64,000 nt of DNA, taken from JAZKHT01 sp040385245. Its GTDB lineage: Bacteria; Pseudomonadota; Alphaproteobacteria; Rhodobacterales; Rhodobacteraceae. Positions 7,524-15,566 of the stretch are shown here, one piece after another. A program made the translations under genes and the position numbers. The notes below the pieces were generated by a model that saw only the letters and a program-made list of their open reading frames with translations, did no database searches and was not told the DNA's origin. Position 1 is the stretch's first letter, and each line of letters starts with the position of its first letter. The stretch lies in assembly GCA_040385245.1 (NCBI GenBank), contig JAZKHT010000003.1, positions 62,001 to 126,000 on the forward strand, read 5' to 3'.

Positions 7524-9427
7524 GCGGCAATCCCCTTGTTCGTCCGCGCGGCATCCCAGATGCGGCAGAGCCTGCTGTATTTTTCCGCCATTATCGTGAC
7601 GGCGTCGGCGTCAGTCATGCTGCCTGCCAGCCAGGCACGGGCGGCATCGGCAAAAATGGTGCGCCCGACGGCAAAACCTTTGACCAGATCGTGCCGGGCC
7701 GCGATGACCAGCGATGCGGCAAGGTCTGGTTCGGCCGCATCCAGCCCCAGCACGACCACACCGCGCGTGTGCGGATCGTTGCGGGTGATGGCGGCGCAGG
7801 CGGCCTGATAGGCGGAGTCGGTCGCAAAGGGTTCAAGCTTCCACCAGTCGGGGAACACGCCAAGGTCATAAAACCGCTGGATGACCTGCGCCGAGGTCTG
7901 ATCATTGACCGGCCCCACCTTGGACGGGATGATTTCCAGCAGCATTTCCAACCGGTTGCGCCGTGCGGCATGGAACAGGCGCACCACGGTCGCCTCTTGG
8001 TCTGCCTTCATGTCGGCGGTGTCGTCGGGGTGATAGAAGGCCAGCACCTTGACCACATGATCCAGCGGCCATTCGGACAGGCCACCGAAATCGGGGCCAA
8101 TCTCAGGCTCCAGCGTGAGGGGGCGGCTGCCGGGCCATTCGACTGGCCGACCGATCCACAGACCCGTTCCCGCCGCGGCATAAAGCGCGTCACGCCCAAG
8201 GCGGCTGTCGCACAGGATGCCATGGCCGGGTTGGCCATCCGCCACGGTCAGCGCCGCCTTCAGGCAGAGTTCTTTGAACGCGCCGATCCTGGCCGGGGTG
8301 GCCCCTGCCATCGATTCAAGCTGCATCCGGTGGTCAAAGGCAAAGACCCGCATCGTGGACCAGTCTTTGTGGCGGTTGGTGGCCCAATGGACCTGCTCCA
8401 ACGCGGCATCCTTGCGCAAGGCGGGGATCTGCACGCCGCGCTTCAGAAAGAATTGCAACTCTTCCCAGCTGGGATAGGCCGGGGTGCAGCCGTGGCGCGA
8501 TACGGCAAAGGCGCCGCAGGCGTTGGCATAGGTCAGCGTGACGGGCCAGCCCTCGCCATCCAGCCAGCCCTTGATCAGGCCGGACATGAACCCGTCGCCC
8601 GCGCCAAGGACGTTGAACACCTCGATCGGGAAACCGGGGCCCGACTCCCCTTGATCCAAGGTGTCGGGGATCGCACCGGCAAAGGCCGCAGCCCCCATCG
8701 GGCCGCGTTTGCACACCAGTGTGGCGTTCGACACCGCCCGCACCGCGCGCAAGGCGGCGATGGTGTCGGTGGTGCCGCCCGCGATATGGAATTCCTCTTC
8801 GGTGCCGACGATCAGATCGAACATATGCAGGGTCGCCTGCAATTTCGCGGTGACGGAGGCACTTTCGATGAAGCGGCTTTCACCCAGCCCATGCCCGGCA
8901 AGGCCCCACAGGTTGGGGCGATAGTCGATGTCCAACGCTGTTTGCGCGCCGTGCTGGCGGGCCAGATGCAGCGCTTTCATCACCGCCGCTTCGGTGCGGG
9001 CGTGCGACAGGTGTGTGCCGGTGGCCACAACCGCGCGGGCCTGCGCGATGAAGCTTTCGTCGATATCGTCTTCGCACAGCGCCATGTCGGCGCAGTTTTC
9101 GCGGTAAAAGATCAGTGGGAATTGCTTGTCATCGCGGATGCCCAACAGCACGAGCGCGGTCAATCTGTCAGGGTCGGTGATGACGCCCGTCGTATCCACC
9201 CCTTCGCGCGCCAGTTCTTCGCGGATGAAGCGGCCCATGTGTTCGTCGCCCACGCGGGTGATCAGCGCCGATTTCAGGCCCAGCCGTGCGGTGCCAGCGG
9301 CGATGTTGGTGGGGCTGCCGCCGATGTATTTCTGAAAGCTGCCCATATCTTCAAGTCGGCCACCCACCTGCGCGCCGTAAAGATCGACCGAAGACCGGCC
9401 AATTGTGATGACGTCCAGCGTCTTCAT
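7520..9427 (-). CDS. iolC: 5-dehydro-2-deoxygluconokinase fused to DUF2090 aldolase-like domain
   Basis: The product is a 635-aa fusion. Residues 1–330 are a PfkB-type sugar kinase with the N-terminal GGSPTNIAAG motif at 36–45 and the catalytic/anion-hole motif NVLGAGDGFMSG (272–283), expected to phosphorylate 2-deoxy-5-keto-gluconate. The C-terminal 300 residues form a DUF2090 domain related to class I aldolases, which may provide the following aldolase (IolJ-like) step. This fusion is known in proteobacterial iol clusters, and it would explain the absence of a separate iolJ here. A good AGGGAG ribosome-binding site precedes the ATG. It is the first gene of the operon, 78 bp downstream of an operator. 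Confidence 0.92.
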   Translation of the reverse strand: MKTLDVITIGRSSVDLYGAQVGGRLEDMGSFQKYIGGSPTNIAAGTARLGLKSALITRVGDEHMGRFIREELAREGVDTTGVITDPDRLTALVLLGIRDDKQFPLIFYRENCADMALCEDDIDESFIAQARAVVATGTHLSHARTEAAVMKALHLARQHGAQTALDIDYRPNLWGLAGHGLGESRFIESASVTAKLQATLHMFDLIVGTEEEFHIAGGTTDTIAALRAVRAVSNATLVCKRGPMGAAAFAGAIPDTLDQGESGPGFPIEVFNVLGAGDGFMSGLIKGWLDGEGWPVTLTYANACGAFAVSRHGCTPAYPSWEELQFFLKRGVQIPALRKDAALEQVHWATNRHKDWSTMRVFAFDHRMQLESMAGATPARIGAFKELCLKAALTVADGQPGHGILCDSRLGRDALYAAAGTGLWIGRPVEWPGSRPLTLEPEIGPDFGGLSEWPLDHVVKVLAFYHPDDTADMKADQEATVVRLFHAARRNRLEMLLEIIPSKVGPVNDQTSAQVIQRFYDLGVFPDWWKLEPFATDSAYQAACAAITRNDPHTRGVVVLGLDAAEPDLAASLVIAARHDLVKGFAVGRTIFADAARAWLAGSMTDADAVTIMAEKYSRLCRIWDAARTNKGIAA

Positions 9428-9504
9428 GAGTAAGCTCCCTTTTCTTGCAGCGGCACCATTACACCCTCCTTCACTGGCCGGAGACTCAATCGCACATGCG
9501 GTTT

Positions 9505-9520
9505 TGGAATATTTATTCCA
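9505..9520. promoter_or_regulatory. IolR-type operator upstream of iolC
   Basis: The site TGGAATATTTATTCCA is an inverted repeat (GGAATA, 2 nt, TATTCC) in the 119-bp gap between iolC and the regulator gene. A second copy with the same flanks lies upstream of the regulator itself. The core GGAA-N6-TTCC matches the motif I recall for rhizobial IolR, an RpiR-family protein. Confidence 0.8.
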
Positions 9521-9546
9521 TTTACCCGCGAAGCAAAAGGATTTTC

Positions 9547-10380
9547 TTAACCCCGCGCCGACCCGACCGCGACAGCCAGCGAAATCGCCATTGCAATCGT
9601 CGCCGACAAGGACCGGAACGCCCCGAAATCCACCTCGGGCACGGTCAGGATTGCGTCGGACGTGCGGGCCAGCGGGCTGGTGACGCGGTCGGTCATGCCC
9701 ACCACCGGCAGGCCCCGGTCGCGGGCATCCTGCGCCAGGGTCAGGGTTTCTTCGGAATAGGGGGCAAAGGTGATGGCCAGCAGCGCATCGCCCGGCCGCA
9801 AGGCAAAGCGGTGATCCAGCTTGCCCACACCATCATGCAGCATCGCCGGAACTGACATCTTTTCCAGCACATAGACCAGATAGGACGCCACCGGAAACGC
9901 CCGCCGCAGACCCACGACGTGGATCGTATCAGCCCCCGCCAGCAGTGAAACCGCCTGATACAGGGCGGTTTCATCCACCGATTTGGCGAGCGCCTCAAGT
10001 GACAGGCGGCCCGCTTCGATGAATTCGGCCAGCAGGGCGGCAGGGCTGCCGGTGCCCCCCTCTTTCAGGTTTTTCAGCCGCGTCGAGTAATCGGGCCAGC
10101 CGGGGGCATAAGCCTCGCGGAACAGGCGCTGCATTTCGGAAAAGCCGGAAAACCCAAGGATCTGGCAAAACCGCATCAGGGCCGACGGCGGCACATCTGC
10201 CCCCGCCGCCAGTTCCGCCACGGTCGATACGGCGATGCGGTCGGTGTTGGCGGCGATGAATTCGGCGCATTGGCGCAGACGGCGTGGCAGATCGTCGGTG
10301 ATATGCGCCAACCGTTCCCGGAATTCCTCGACCGAGGCGGGGGCGGTGGTCATCAGGGCGGCGTCGTCGGTCATATCCAC
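9547..10380 (-). CDS. iolR: RpiR/MurR-family transcriptional regulator of inositol catabolism
   Basis: This regulator is expected to sense an inositol-derived phosphosugar and to repress the iol genes. It is 277 aa with an N-terminal RpiR helix-turn-helix (about 15–90, including PPSALMRFCQILGF) and a C-terminal SIS sugar-phosphate domain (about 130–260, including IHVVGLRRAFPVASYLVY). Translation could start at GTG 10380 or at ATG 10374, since an AGGAG lies just upstream of both. The gene is in tandem with iolC and carries its own operator copy 34 bp upstream, so it is probably autoregulated. The symbol is assigned from context and family. Confidence 0.85.
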   Translation of the reverse strand: MDMTDDAALMTTAPASVEEFRERLAHITDDLPRRLRQCAEFIAANTDRIAVSTVAELAAGADVPPSALMRFCQILGFSGFSEMQRLFREAYAPGWPDYSTRLKNLKEGGTGSPAALLAEFIEAGRLSLEALAKSVDETALYQAVSLLAGADTIHVVGLRRAFPVASYLVYVLEKMSVPAMLHDGVGKLDHRFALRPGDALLAITFAPYSEETLTLAQDARDRGLPVVGMTDRVTSPLARTSDAILTVPEVDFGAFRSLSATIAMAISLAVAVGSARG

Positions 10381-10413
10381 ATGACTCCTGCGGGCGATTT
10401 CAGGCTACCAGTG

Positions 10414-10429
10414 TGGAACAAATATTCCA
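10414..10429. promoter_or_regulatory. IolR-type operator upstream of iolR and the relic gene
   Basis: The site TGGAACAAATATTCCA shares TGGAA and ATTCCA ends, and the same 16-bp length, with the site before iolC (TGGAATAAATATTCCA when read on the minus strand; one mismatch). It lies between the regulator start and a divergent decayed dehydrogenase fragment, which it probably once controlled as well. Confidence 0.78.
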
Positions 10430-10461
10430 ACCACAAAGCGCTGTTGGCCAGGGTGGCAAAC

Positions 10462-10550
10462 ACGCGGGGCATCGGTTTGATCGGGACCGGGTTCATGGGC
10501 AAAACCCATGCCCTTGCAGGGCGCAAAGTCAAGGCGGCGACGGGCAGCCT
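10462..10550 (+). pseudogene. Relic N-terminus of a Gfo/Idh/MocA-family (inositol dehydrogenase-like) gene
   Basis: A plus-strand frame reads RGIGLIGTGFMGKTHALAGR, an almost perfect Rossmann NAD-binding start (GxGxxG) of a Gfo/Idh/MocA oxidoreductase such as inositol 2-dehydrogenase. After about 25 codons the similarity dissolves into unrelated sequence, there is no plausible start codon with a ribosome-binding site, and the rest of a roughly 330–370-codon gene is missing. It lies divergently from iolR just beyond an IolR-type operator, the expected place for an iolG-type gene. I therefore read it as a deletion remnant. The exact boundaries are uncertain. Confidence 0.65.
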
Positions 10551-10746
10551 GCCGGGTCACGCCGCATCTGGCTTGCGCTGCGGACCAACCCAAGCAACGC
10601 CGACAGCGACCATTGGTGGATGCGGCTTGATGCAAAAATACATCAGCCGGCACCGATTTCGAACCTTTTGCACAAGGCTGCGGCACTTTTTGCCGTCCGT
10701 TGCGTTTCGCAAGGGTCCTGCCTGACCGGCGCCCCTGTGAGGAACC

Positions 10747-10893
10747 ATGAACCGCAACGTCCTTTATCTGCTGCTTGGCGTGGCCATTGCCGTCGCAGGC
10801 TTTCTTGGCTGGCAACTGTATGAGGAAAACCGTCAGCCTGACGGTATAGAGATCGATATCGGCGAAGACGGGCTGACCATCGAATCGAACTGA
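10747..10893 (+). CDS. 48-aa single-pass membrane protein
   Basis: This is a small gene with a GAGGAA ribosome-binding site a few bases before its ATG. The product has one N-terminal transmembrane helix (about residues 4–22, VLYLLLGVAIAVAGFLGW) followed by a short acidic tail (EEN…DGIEIDIGEDGLTIESN). The function is unknown. I recall similar short proteins in Rhodobacteraceae. It is followed at 70 bp by another small membrane protein gene in the same direction. Confidence 0.7.
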   Translation: MNRNVLYLLLGVAIAVAGFLGWQLYEENRQPDGIEIDIGEDGLTIESN

Positions 10894-10963
10894 ACCGCGA
10901 CCCGTGCCGCCTTATGTGCCTGCGGCCCGCGTTTCGGGCCATCCCATAGACCGGAGTATCCCC

Positions 10964-11128
10964 ATGTCCATCGGCACCATTCTTCTTGTCATCCTGATCA
11001 TCATCCTGCTGGGCGGGTTCAGCGGTCGCATCGGCGGCTACGGCTATGGCTTTGGCCATGGCGGCATCGGCGTTGTCGGTGTGCTGATCATCATCCTGCT
11101 TGTGCTGGTGTTGACCGGGCGTCTGTAG
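10964..11128 (+). CDS. DUF3309-family small membrane protein
   Basis: The product is 54 aa and very hydrophobic: MSIGTILLVILIIILLGG, then a glycine/tyrosine-rich middle (GGYGYGFGHGG) and a second hydrophobic segment ending in LVLTGRL. The layout of two short membrane segments around a glycine-rich loop, with its Gly/Leu-rich composition, matches the DUF3309 family, which has no known function. A CGGAGTA ribosome-binding site precedes the ATG. The gene is convergent with the carbonic anhydrase gene. Confidence 0.78.
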   Translation: MSIGTILLVILIIILLGGFSGRIGGYGYGFGHGGIGVVGVLIIILLVLVLTGRL

Positions 11129-11137
11129 TCCCCCGCG

Positions 11138-11656
11138 TCAGACCGCCCTCAGCCCGTCGCGAAAGCGGCGGGCGTTGGCCTGATAGCCGCTGGCCGACAC
11201 CAGCAACCGCGCCTGCGCCTCGGCGTCCAGGGCGCGCACCACCTTGCCGGGGCTGCCCATGACAAGGCTGCCGTCCGGGATGACCTTGCCTTCGGTCACC
11301 AGAGCGCAGGCCCCGATCAGGCACCCTGCCCCGACCCGTGCGCCATTCAACAGCGTGGCCCCCATCCCGATCAGCGATCCATCCGCGATCACACAGCCAT
11401 GCAGCATCGCCTTGTGGCCGACGGTGCAATTGGCCCCGACCTGCAGCGGATAGCCCATGTCGGTGTGCAGCACACAGTTTTCCTGCACGTTCGAACCGTC
11501 GCCAATGGCAATCTCTTCGTTGTCGCCGCGCAGCACCGCCCCAAACCAGACCGAGGCATTGGCCCCCACCACGACATTGCCGATCAGCGTGGCATTCGGC
11601 GCGATCCACGCGGTCGGATGGATGCGAGGGGATATGTCGTTCAGGGCATAGATCAT
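11138..11656 (-). CDS. Gamma-carbonic anhydrase family protein
   Basis: The product is a left-handed beta-helix (hexapeptide-repeat) protein of 172 aa, expected to form trimers with metal sites between subunits. Repeats run from about residue 10 to 135. The three metal-ligand histidines of the gamma-carbonic anhydrase fold are present at His64 (VLHTD), His81 (TVGHK) and His86 (MLHG). Homologues of this short form (YrdA/PaaY-like) are not all active as carbonic anhydrases. The 5' end overlaps the gmk stop codon by 4 bp, so the two are co-translated. Confidence 0.88.
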   Translation of the reverse strand: MIYALNDISPRIHPTAWIAPNATLIGNVVVGANASVWFGAVLRGDNEEIAIGDGSNVQENCVLHTDMGYPLQVGANCTVGHKAMLHGCVIADGSLIGMGATLLNGARVGAGCLIGACALVTEGKVIPDGSLVMGSPGKVVRALDAEAQARLLVSASGYQANARRFRDGLRAV

Positions 11657-12294
11657 CTGTCATCAAACTCGCGGTTAAGGGCGCGGACAAAGTCATTCAG
11701 GTCGGGTTGCCGATCCCGGCGCAGGCGTTCTGCCGTCAGCACCGCCACAAGCTTGGCAAAGGTCTCGTCCAGATCGTCATTGACCAGCACATAGTCGTAT
11801 TCGGCCCAATGGCTGATTTCATCGCGGCTTTTCGCCATGCGGCCCGCGATCACCTCTTCGCTGTCCTGCGCGCGCCCGCGCAGGCGGCGGTCCAGTTCGT
11901 CAATCGACGGCGGCAGGATGAACACCGACACGACATCGCGGCCAAGTGCCGAATTCTTGATCTGCTGGCCACCCTGCCAGTCAATGTCGAACAGGGTGTC
12001 TCGCCCTTCGGCCATCGCGGCCTGCACGGGCGCTTTGGGGCTGCCGTAAAGGTTGCCGAACACCTCGGCGTGTTCCAGCATCCCGCCGGTTGCCACAAGG
12101 TTTTCAAAGGCGGCGCGGTCGCGGAAGTAATATTCGCGCCCATCCTCTTCGCCCGGACGGGGACTGCGCGTGGTGGCAGAGACCGAAAAGCGGATCGTGG
12201 GGTCCCACGTCATCAGCATCCGCGCCAAAGTCGATTTTCCTGCGCCTGACGGCGACGACAAGATCAGCAAAAGCCCGCGCCGTTTCATCATCAT
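11653..12294 (-). CDS. gmk: Guanylate kinase
   Basis: This enzyme phosphorylates GMP/dGMP to the diphosphate with ATP, an essential step of nucleotide metabolism. It is 213 aa with the P-loop SSPSGAGKST at 13–22, followed by the GMP-binding region TTRSPRPGEEDGREYYF. The length matches the family. It overlaps the upstream yicC stop codon by 4 bp and the downstream carbonic anhydrase by 4 bp, so yicC-gmk-gamma-CA form one tight unit. Confidence 0.96.
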   Translation of the reverse strand: MMMKRRGLLLILSSPSGAGKSTLARMLMTWDPTIRFSVSATTRSPRPGEEDGREYYFRDRAAFENLVATGGMLEHAEVFGNLYGSPKAPVQAAMAEGRDTLFDIDWQGGQQIKNSALGRDVVSVFILPPSIDELDRRLRGRAQDSEEVIAGRMAKSRDEISHWAEYDYVLVNDDLDETFAKLVAVLTAERLRRDRQPDLNDFVRALNREFDDR

Positions 12295-13190
12295 TCCACG
12301 TTCTGAACCTGTTCGCGCATCTGATCTATCACCGTTTTCAGGTCAAGCCCGACGCGCGTCAGCGCCATCGCCTGCGCCTTGGAACATAGGGTGTTCGCCT
12401 CGCGCATGAATTCCTGCATCAGGAAATCGAACTTGCGCCCAACGGGGCCGGTTTCCGCCAACAGCGCGCGGGCAGCGTCGATATGGGCGGTCAGGCGGTC
12501 AAGCTCTTCGGTCACGTCGTTTTTCACCGCCAGCATCGCCAGCTCCTGCGCAAGGCGGGTTTCGTCCACGCCATCGGCATTGGCCAACACCCGCGCCAGC
12601 GCATCGCGCAAGGTGGCGGCGCTGGCATCGCGGCGGGCGGCAGCCTCGACCGCGGCATCACCGGTCAGGGTGGCGATCCGATCAAGTTGTTGGGCAACGA
12701 CGCCCTGCAACGCGGCCCCTTCGGTGGCGCGCATGGCGGTGAACTCGGCAAGAAGGCCCGGCAGATCGGCCAGAATCGCCGCACGCAGGGGGGCTGTGTC
12801 TTCATCCACCGTGGTCGTGTCCAGCACGCCGCGCACCGCCAGAACATCGGCGGCGGTGGCCTGCGCCAGTGTGACGCCCGCGTTCATCGCCGCGTCTTCG
12901 ACCTGCCCCAGCGCGCGCAACACCGCCATCAGGGCGGGTGGATTGACGCGCAAGCCATCCGCGCCGTCGCCCATGCCGTCGCGCTGCACTTTCAGCGTCA
13001 GGGACACATTGCCACGTTGCAGGCTGCGGCTGATTTCGGCGCGCAGGGCAAGCTCCAACCCCTCGATCCAGTCGGGGACGCGCAGGCGCAGATCCAGCCC
13101 CTTGCCGTTCACCGACCGGATGTCCCAGGCCCAACTGTGCCCCGCACCCTGCCCCTTGCGGGCGGCAAATCCGGTCATCGAGATGGTCAT
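12291..13190 (-). CDS. YicC-family endoribonuclease-like protein
   Basis: This 299-aa protein belongs to the YicC family (YicC_N plus DUF1732), whose E. coli member has been reported as an RNase acting on small RNA. The start at 13190 (MTISMTGFAARKG) matches the family N-terminus MxxSMTGF; the longer frame upstream is not homologous. The C-terminus holds the conserved NDVTEELDRLTAHI and GRKFDFLMQEFMREANT segments. The yicC–gmk adjacency is common in bacteria. Confidence 0.93.
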   Translation of the reverse strand: MTISMTGFAARKGQGAGHSWAWDIRSVNGKGLDLRLRVPDWIEGLELALRAEISRSLQRGNVSLTLKVQRDGMGDGADGLRVNPPALMAVLRALGQVEDAAMNAGVTLAQATAADVLAVRGVLDTTTVDEDTAPLRAAILADLPGLLAEFTAMRATEGAALQGVVAQQLDRIATLTGDAAVEAAARRDASAATLRDALARVLANADGVDETRLAQELAMLAVKNDVTEELDRLTAHIDAARALLAETGPVGRKFDFLMQEFMREANTLCSKAQAMALTRVGLDLKTVIDQMREQVQNVE

Positions 13191-13387
13191 TCGGCCCTCG
13201 CTTGCCGCGTGGCGGCGTTTACCATTTGTAAAGAATTGGGCGGAAAGCCCCAAGAAAGGTATGTATCCTGTCCGCAGGATGGGACACCCTGACCAGACCC
13301 CGGCAGCCGTTCCGTAACAGAGGGGCGGCAAACCGACAACGGGGCGCGTCGGAACCGCACCGGGGCAAAGGGGGCCGGGGCAAGACC

Positions 13388-13987
13388 ATGACACCAACTT
13401 TTCCGGGCGGGGCGCGCGCCCACAGCGGTGCTACGCCGATGCTGCCCGCCTTGCGCGCCTATTGGGACAGTCTACGCGATGGCCTCGCGGTGCCGTCGCG
13501 CGACAAGATTGACCCGCGCGGTCTGGCCGGCGCGTTGGAGCATGTGTTCCTGATCGAACGCATCGCCCCCGGTCTGGCCCGGTTTCGCGTGTCCGGGATG
13601 GAGGTGAACGCCCTGCTGGGCACCGAATTGCGCGGCACGCCCTTTGCGCTGCTGTTCGAGTCGACCGCGCTCGACACCCTACAGACCCAGCTTGAGGCTG
13701 TGTTTTCCGGGCCAGCGATCCTGGATCTGCAACTGACCGGGCCGCGCGGTCTGGGGCGGATGCCGATGTCGGGGCGGATGGTGCTGCTGCCGCTGAAGGG
13801 GCGGGCAGGACAGTGCGATCTGGCCATCGGTGCGGTGCAGACCGATGCCGTGGGGCCGATGCGGGCGCAACGCTTCGGCATCGAACGGGCGCTGCGCGAA
13901 CCGATTGCGACCCTTCGGCCAGTGGTTGACCCCAGCCCTGCGCCGAAAGCCCCGCCCAACCTGCGCCTGCTGCGGTTCGACGCCTGA
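13388..13987 (+). CDS. PAS_5/DUF1457-type PAS domain protein
   Basis: The product is a 199-aa soluble protein matching the alphaproteobacterial PAS_5 family: an N-terminal LRAYWDSLRDG and PSRDKIDP, then IAPGLARFRVSGMEVNALLG, the usual PAS core in this family. No output domain is visible. The start may instead be the internal ATG at 13439. It is transcribed divergently from yicC and convergently to the DAHP synthase gene, with a strong bidirectional terminator after it. The ligand and role are unknown; some relatives take part in signalling or cell-cycle functions. Confidence 0.82.
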   Translation: MTPTFPGGARAHSGATPMLPALRAYWDSLRDGLAVPSRDKIDPRGLAGALEHVFLIERIAPGLARFRVSGMEVNALLGTELRGTPFALLFESTALDTLQTQLEAVFSGPAILDLQLTGPRGLGRMPMSGRMVLLPLKGRAGQCDLAIGAVQTDAVGPMRAQRFGIERALREPIATLRPVVDPSPAPKAPPNLRLLRFDA

Positions 13988-13990
13988 ATG

Positions 13991-14022
13991 AAAAAGGGCG
14001 GCCCCGAAGGACCGCCCTTTTT
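13991..14022. terminator. Bidirectional rho-independent terminator
   Basis: Arms AAAAAGGGCGG and CCGCCCTTTTT flank a 10-nt loop, giving an 11-bp stem with T runs on both strands. It lies between two convergent genes, the PAS protein (stop 13987) and the DAHP synthase (stop 14041), and can terminate both transcripts. Confidence 0.9.
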
Positions 14023-14040
14023 GCTGCAACCGTCACCCGG

Positions 14041-15411
14041 TCACAGGGCGATGCGGCGGGCCCCGTCGCGAAGGGAAGACAGCTCTTCTGCCACCAGAAA
14101 CGCCAGTTCCAGCGACTGGCTGGCATTCAGGCGCGGGTCGCAGGCGGTGTGATAGCGGTCGGACAGATCCTCATCCGTCACGGCGCGCAGACCGCCGGTG
14201 CATTCGGTCACGTCCTTGCCCGTCATCTCGAAGTGAACGCCGCCGGGAATGGTGCCTTCGGCTTTGTGGATGCCAAAGAATTCACGCACCTCGCGCAGGA
14301 CCGAATCGAACGGGCGGGTCTTGTAGCCCGACGACGATTTGATCGTGTTGCCGTGCATCGGATCGCAGGACCAGACAACGTTTGCGCCCTCTTCCCGGAC
14401 GGCCTTGATCAGGCGGGGCAGGTTTTCGCCCACCTTGCCCGCGCCAAAGCGCGCGATCAACGTCAGGCGGCCCGCCTCGTTCATCGGATTCAGCTTGGCC
14501 ATCAGCACCTTCAGATCATCGGCGGTGGTGGTTGGCCCGCATTTCAGCCCGATCGGGTTCAGCACGCCGCGCGCGAATTCGACATGTGCCCCGTCAGGCT
14601 GACGAGTGCGATCCCCGATCCAGATCATGTGGCCGGACCCGGCGACGTTCTGGCCGGTGATGCTGTCGACGCGGCACAGCGCCTCTTCGTATTCCAGCAG
14701 CAGCGCCTCGTGGCTGGTGTAGAAATCGACCGTGGACAGGGTGTGCGCTGTATCCGCGTTCACCCCGGCGGCGTTCATGAAATCCAGCGCGTCGGAAATG
14801 CGGTTCGACAACTCGCGGTAGCGTTCCGCCTTGTCGTGTTCGGCAAAGCCCAAGGTCCAGCTGTGAACGCGGTGGATGTCAGCAAAGCCGCCCGTCGAAA
14901 AGGCGCGCAGCAGGTTCAGGCTGGCTGCGGCCTGCGTATAGGCCTGCAACATCCGCGACGGATCGGGGCGGCGCGCGTCGGGCGTCGCGTCAAAGCCGTT
15001 GATGATGTCACCCCGGTAGCTGGGGTATTCCACGCCGCCGATCACTTCGGTCGGGGCGGAGCGCGGCTTGGCGAACTGTCCGGCCATACGGCCCACCTTG
15101 ATCACCGGCACCTTGGCACCATAGGTCAGCACAACCGCCATCTGCAGCATCACGCGGAAGGTGTCACGGATGTTGTCGGCGGAAAATTCGGCAAAACTTT
15201 CGGCGCAATCACCGCCCTGCAACAGGAAGGCCTTGCCCTCGGCCGCGGCCGCGAGTTGCTTTTTCAGCTTGCGCGCCTCGCCCGCAAAGACCAGCGGCGG
15301 ATATTTGGCAAGCTGCGCCTCGGCCGCGTTCAGCGCGCCCGTATCCGGATAGTCGGGCATCTGGATCCGCGGCTTTGTGCGCCAATCCGATTTGGTCCAG
15401 CCCTTGGTCAT
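14041..15411 (-). CDS. Class II 3-deoxy-7-phosphoheptulonate (DAHP) synthase
   Basis: This enzyme condenses phosphoenolpyruvate with erythrose-4-phosphate, the first step of aromatic amino acid synthesis. The 456-aa protein starts at 15411 (MTKGWTKSDWRTKPRIQMPDY), the usual N-terminus of class II (plant-like) enzymes. Visible family segments include LLQGGDCAESFAEF, RMAGQFAKPRS, CDPMHGNTIKS and GGVHFEMTGKDVTECTGG. The longer frame upstream extends into the promoter region and is not homologous. The gene stands alone, divergent from a GlxA-type regulator. Confidence 0.95.
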   Translation of the reverse strand: MTKGWTKSDWRTKPRIQMPDYPDTGALNAAEAQLAKYPPLVFAGEARKLKKQLAAAAEGKAFLLQGGDCAESFAEFSADNIRDTFRVMLQMAVVLTYGAKVPVIKVGRMAGQFAKPRSAPTEVIGGVEYPSYRGDIINGFDATPDARRPDPSRMLQAYTQAAASLNLLRAFSTGGFADIHRVHSWTLGFAEHDKAERYRELSNRISDALDFMNAAGVNADTAHTLSTVDFYTSHEALLLEYEEALCRVDSITGQNVAGSGHMIWIGDRTRQPDGAHVEFARGVLNPIGLKCGPTTTADDLKVLMAKLNPMNEAGRLTLIARFGAGKVGENLPRLIKAVREEGANVVWSCDPMHGNTIKSSSGYKTRPFDSVLREVREFFGIHKAEGTIPGGVHFEMTGKDVTECTGGLRAVTDEDLSDRYHTACDPRLNASQSLELAFLVAEELSSLRDGARRIAL

Positions 15412-15566
15412 TGGTCTTCTCCGACAGTTAGCGGTATCGGTGCGGTATAAGAGGGTATGGCCGTTAATGCAAAGGGGGAAAGGGCCTGAATTTTGGGCGG
15501 ATTGACCTTGCGGCGGGCAGGGATTCCTGTTTCCTTGCCCCAGAAACGACGCGCATAGGTCGCAAC

